Shown: positions 60,038 through 64,000 of the stretch, piece by piece
Layout of the letters: each line of letters opens with the position of its first letter
How positions within the stretch are numbered: position 1 is the stretch's first letter
Source: Polydactylus sextarius
Taxonomy: Eukaryota > Chordata > Actinopteri > Polynemidae
Assembly: GCA_016801845.1 (NCBI GenBank)
Contig: CM028931.1
Coordinates: 16,482,305 to 16,546,304, forward strand
Reading direction: 5' to 3'
DNA length: 64,000 nt
Notes under the pieces: model-generated
Databases searched by the model: none
What the model saw: the letters and a program-made list of their open reading frames with translations, nothing else
Told to the model about the DNA's origin: nothing
Position numbers and translations under genes: made by a program

Positions 60038-60070
<33 letters not shown>
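59341..60070. other. AT-rich stretch ending in (TA)n, CWC27 intron 10
   Basis: AAATAATAATAAA and TTATTTTATT runs, with (TA)n at about 60,041-60,070. No coding region. Confidence 0.7.
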
Positions 60071-60074
<4 letters not shown>

Positions 60075-60187
60075 CAACATCAGTGAACCATGTGACAGTT
60101 GAAACAGGAATGTCGGCAAATTGCTGAAGTGAAGTTGAAGTTGAAGCAAACACCAACCAGCTCCTTTAACCCCCCGACGTCTGGTCC

Positions 60188-60189
<2 letters not shown>

Positions 60190-60218
<29 letters not shown>

Positions 60219-60361
60219 TGAAGGTGTGTGTGTGTGTGTGTGTTGAAGGTGTGTGTGTGGTTTTATCTTTCATCTCTTTGATGCCAGTTATCTCTCCTCC
60301 ACATCCTCTTAACAGGTTCATAATCAACATACCCTTCTCTCATTAGTGCTAATGGGATAAT

Positions 60362-60444
<83 letters not shown>

Positions 60445-60600
60445 TGACAGGCGGCCCGATGCAGCCAGACTGTAGTATATTAAACACAAGCGCAGATTGT
60501 TTTGCTACAAGAAGTGAAACCCAACTCAGTGGTTTGTGTTGGCAGCGAATCAAAGAGCAGCTTGGTTCAGTGAGTCAAGACAAAGAGGGTTTGTTACTGA
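60190..60600. repeat. (GT)n microsatellites around unique islands
   Basis: (GT)n lies at about 60,190-60,218, 60,225-60,242 and a long run of about 80 bases at 60,363-60,442. Unique islands at about 60,260-60,360 (ATCTCTTTGATGCCAGTTAT, CTCATTAGTGCTAATGGG) and 60,443-60,600 could be regulatory; this is inference. Confidence 0.8.
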
Positions 60601-61255
60601 GACTGACTGGACTCTACTGGACTCTACTGGACTCTACTGGACTCTACTGGACTCTACTGTGATCTACTGAACTCCACTGGACTCTACTGGACTCCACTGG
60701 ACTCTACTGGACTCCACTGGACTCTACTGGACTCTACTGGACTCCACTGGACTCTACTGGACTCTACTGTAATCTACTGGACTTTACTGGACTCTACTGG
60801 ACTCCACTGGACTTTACTGGACTCTACTGGACTCCACTGGACTTTACTGTAATCTACTGGACTCTACTGTAATCTACTGGACTCCACTGGACTCTACTGG
60901 ACTCCACTGGACTTTACTGGACTCTACTGGACTCCACTGGACTTTACTGTAATCTACTGGACTCTACTGGACTCTATTCTACTGGACTCTAGTCTAGTCT
61001 ACTGTAATATACTGGACTCTAGTCTACTCTACTGGACTCTACTCTTCTAGACTCTACCCTGCTGGACTCTAGTCTACTCTACTATAATCTACTCTACTGG
61101 ACTCTACTCTACTGTAATCTACTCTACTGGACTCCACTCTACTGTAATCTACTTGACTCTACTGGACTCTAATCTACTCTACTGAACTATACTCAACTTG
61201 ACTCTACTTAACTTTACTCTATTCTACCTTACTGTACTTAACTCTACTTTACTTC
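60601..61255. repeat. 10-base minisatellite (ACTGGACTCT)n
   Basis: About 60 copies of TGGACTCTAC and its variants TGGACTCCAC, TGGACTTTAC and TGTAATCTAC. The first part is regular and the right end from about 60,970 decays. Possible unequal exchange and length polymorphism. Confidence 0.92.
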
Positions 61256-61620
61256 TCAGTGTTACCAATGTTAAATGTTAGCAATGCTAAGTGCTAGCAA
61301 TGCTACATGTCATCGATGTCAAGAGTAAACAACGTTAAGTGTTTCCATCGCTAAACGTTAGCGATGCTAAGCCCTAGTGATGCCAAGAGTTAGCAATGTG
61401 AAGTTAGCAATTACCAACGTTAATTGTTAGCGATGCTAAATGTTAGCAATCTTTAGTGTTACCAACGTTAAGCACTAGTAATGCTATGTGCTAGCGATGT
61501 CAAGTTAGCAATGTTAATAGTTTCCAACACTAAATGTTAGCGGTGCTAAATGTGAGCAATGCTAGATGTTAGCAATGTGTTTTCGTTGCTAAACATTAGC
61601 GATGCTATGTTTTAGTTTAA
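61256..61620. repeat. TTAGCAATGCTAAGTG array
   Basis: Units of about 20 bases such as AAATGTTAGCGATGCTAAG and GTTACCAACGTTAA, again on a TTAGC/GCTAA core but with a unit found only here. Confidence 0.8.
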
Positions 61621-62015
61621 TATGAAAACAACTAGCAAGTGGTTCACTAGCTTGATGCTAACACATATTTTTCTACTTCAATTTCAGTACTTTCAGGTAA
61701 ACTAAACTTTTTTTTTCTTCAGCTGCTAATAATCTGGACCCGAGTGTCCGTCCTGCTTCTTTCCGACGTAGCGTCACCGCGTATTAATTAGCTGCACCGG
61801 TCACAACACGACGACGCCTTCTCAAAGAAAAGAAAAACTGTTTGACATAATCCAGTTCTTGGCAGTCGGGTTGTGTATGTTTTGGAAGCTCCAGGTTTAG
61901 TTTACCGTAGCGTGTCTGCCCCGTGTGGGGCCACTTGTTGTTGGTCTGGACTGGAAAGACTTCTAGACACTGGTGCAGGTCTAGGAAGTGGAGGACTCCA
62001 CTTGGACTGTGATTT
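61621..62015. other. Unique stretch in CWC27 intron 10
   Basis: Non-repetitive sequence with CGCGTATTAATTAGCTGCACC near 61,780. A possible conserved element, with no exon evidence. Confidence 0.35.
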
Positions 62016-62740
62016 TTTTTCGCTAATGCTCCATAGCTAATGTTACCATTAGCTGCAGAAGCGCTGGAAGTTTAGTATCAAACTTCAACCTGTTGCCAAT
62101 GACAACTGTAGTTGCTTCTACTTAAGTTAGCATGCTAATCTTCTTCTATCCTTCTCTCATCTTGCAGATGTTGTTGCGATCGCTACTTAGCTAACGTTAG
62201 CATTAGCTGTAGAAACGCTTCAAGTTTAGCATCAAACTTCAACCAGTTGCCAATGCTAACTCTTGCTGCTTCTAATGAGGCTAGCATGCTAATCTTCTTC
62301 TATCCTTCACTCATCTTGCAGATGTCGCCATTAACCAGCTGTTTGTAAAGCTACTGTGGCAGGTTTAGCAATGCTAAGTGTTAGCGACGCCAAGAGTTAG
62401 CAGTGTTAAATGTTGCAACCTGTTGCCAATGCTAACTCTTGTTACTTCTAATGAGGCTAGCATGCTAATCTTCTTTTATCCTTCTCTCATCTTTCAGAGG
62501 TTGTTGCTATCGCTACTTAGCTAACATTAGCATTAGCTGTAGAAACGCTTCAAGTTTAGCATCAAACTAACTTGCTGACAATGCTAGCGCTGGTTGCTTC
62601 TACTAAAGTTAGCATGCTAATCTTCTTTTATCCTTCTCTCATCTTCCAGATGTTGTTGCTGTCGCTAGTTAGCTAACGTTAGCATTAGCTGTAAAAATGC
62701 TTAGCAAGTTTAGCATCAGACTTCAACCTGTCGACTGACG
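62016..62740. repeat. Tandem repeat of about 150 bases carrying acceptor-like sites
   Basis: Four to five units. Each contains TTAGCATGCTAATCTTC, then CTTCTCTCATCTTGCAG or a close variant, then ATGTTGTTGC, TAGCTAACGTTAGCATTAGC and AGTTTAGCATCAAACTTCAA. The pyrimidine tract plus CAG resembles a 3' splice site on the CWC27 strand. Confidence 0.85.
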
Positions 62741-63540
62741 TTTACCCTGCACCTGTCTCTCGTCATCGGTCACAACCAAAAAAAAAAAAACATCGTTGAG
62801 ATCAACGAGGCGTCCGGTCGCCATCGCAACCAATTAACAAAAAGGTCAAAGGTCGCAGCCGTTGAACCGGTTCCTCGAAAAAGACGAGCAACGTGTTGGT
62901 CCACATTTTCTCTGCAAAGTCATGCAAATTCCTGTGTTGAGGTTGGATTCCTCCGCTCCGGCTCACAGTTCTCCTTGGCTTTGGACCAGACCATGGAGTA
63001 ACCCCCCACCCACACACACACACACACACTAACACCACCACCCCCCCGCTGAGGGGAGTTCACCCCGCCATCTTGTTATTCCAGCACATTCATCCACATC
63101 ACTTGCTCGGCTGGTTGGAGTCCACCAGAGCAGAGAGAAGCTGCTGCTGCTGCCTCCATCATCATCATCATCTTTTGATTGAATCTGTAGCTACTTTAAG
63201 ACAAAACGGGAAAAAAAAAAAAATCCAAAAAAGGCAAGTACGCCTGCTGAGTTTCTGATGAACCGTACAGTCACGGCTGCACTATTTTTAAAAGGTTTTG
63301 GTCGACTCCTGCCAGACAGCGACGTAAAGGGTCTGAATCACCAGAGGCTTGTTGTTGGTCTGTGGCCAATCGCTTCATATTCTTTCTTTATGAAAAGTTA
63401 ATCATCCACAGCTCTCTGGGGTTTCCTGAGTTGTCACGTTGAGAGAGTGACAGTAGCTGGGCACAAACCGTCCACTTCAACTCTGTTTATCTGCCGGTAA
63501 CAGATCAGATCGGTGGATTTAGAGCCGGATGATTTGATCC
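62741..63540. other. Unique stretch, possible conserved non-coding element
   Basis: Poly(A) near 62,780, (CA)n near 63,011-63,028, a short CAT run near 63,159-63,173, and otherwise non-repetitive balanced sequence. The part 63,245-63,530, with TTATGAAAAGTTAATCATCC and GTCTGTGGCCAATCGC, is the best candidate for a regulatory element. No exon. Confidence 0.35.
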
Positions 63541-64000
63541 GGCTGTTCTTTATTGCTATCGCTATGTAGCTAGCATTAGCATCAGCGGCGTAAAGCTTCA
63601 ACGTGTCGCCAAGTTAGCATGCTAATCTTCTATCCTTCACAAATCTTGCAGATGTAGCTGTTAACCAGCTGTTCTTTTTTTGCTATCGCTACGTAGCTAA
63701 CGTTAGCATTAGCTGCGTAAAGCTTCGACCTGTCACCAAGTTAGCATGTTAGCATGCTAACCGTCTTCTATCGGTCATAAATCTTGTAGATGTTGCAGTT
63801 AAACACCTGTTCTTAAAGCTACTATGACCTTTTTTGCTTTCGCTACATAGCTAACGTTAGCATTAGCTGCGTAAAGCTTCAACCTGTTGCCAAATTAGCA
63901 TGTTAGCATGCTAATCTTCTATCCTTCATAAATCTTGCAGATGTTGCTGTTAACCAGCTGTTTTTAAAGCTACTGTGGCAGGTTTTGATATCGCTACATA
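63541..64000. repeat. Second block of the 150-base acceptor-like repeat, cut by window edge
   Basis: Three units with GCTACGTAGCTAACGTTAGC, CTAATCTTCTATCCTTCA and AATCTTGCAGATGTTGCTG. The repeat continues past 64,000. Confidence 0.85.

Noticed and set aside
58773..64000. Search for the remaining CWC27 exons
   Set aside because: No stretch matches the expected SRSEELRKEA or the C-terminal region in frame with flanking splice sites, so the rest is taken to lie beyond the window.
1..64000. tRNA and other structured RNA genes
   Set aside because: I scanned for paired A-box and B-box patterns and snoRNA-like boxes and found none I could support by eye.

Overview
The window is nuclear DNA from a bony fish, most likely a teleost. 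It holds split vertebrate genes with canonical GT-AG introns, many small introns of about 70-90 bases, and very dense (CA)n microsatellites. The species cannot be named from the sequence. I recognise four protein-coding genes, all between about 33 kb and the right edge: MZT2 (minus), TRIM23 (plus), PPWD1 (minus) and CWC27 (plus, its 3' end beyond the window). Exons were joined by hand from splice sites, reading phase and remembered vertebrate relatives. All four joins stay in frame.

Layout. From 1 to 33,000 I find no convincing protein gene. This part holds simple repeats, many tandem arrays built on GCTAAC/GTTAGC, copies of two fold-back repeat families (A and B), AT-rich stretches, and several islands of unique sequence that look like possible conserved non-coding elements. 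MZT2 lies at 33,087-36,767. It shares a head-to-head start region with TRIM23 (37,728-45,058). TRIM23 and PPWD1 (47,783-54,870) converge tail to tail. PPWD1 and CWC27 (from 55,547) start head to head across 676 bases. The last 5.2 kb is a large CWC27 intron filled with repeats.

How the genes relate. PPWD1 and CWC27 are both spliceosome-associated cyclophilin-type proteins, and here they share one divergent promoter region. PPWD1 keeps the active-site tryptophan, while CWC27 has glutamate there. TRIM23 is a RING/B-box ubiquitin ligase fused to an ARF GTPase. MZT2 is a small gamma-tubulin complex subunit. The TRIM23-PPWD1 convergence matches the human order as I remember it, but the outer neighbours differ.

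The most unusual content is repetitive. Fold-back family A (about 0.5-0.8 kb, arms of about 190 bases, no ORF) appears to have seeded a 26-base satellite. Three plus-oriented arrays of that satellite run straight into family A sequence. Each gene's introns also carry their own private tandem repeat. In the last CWC27 intron, every unit of a roughly 150-base tandem repeat carries something that looks like a 3' splice site.
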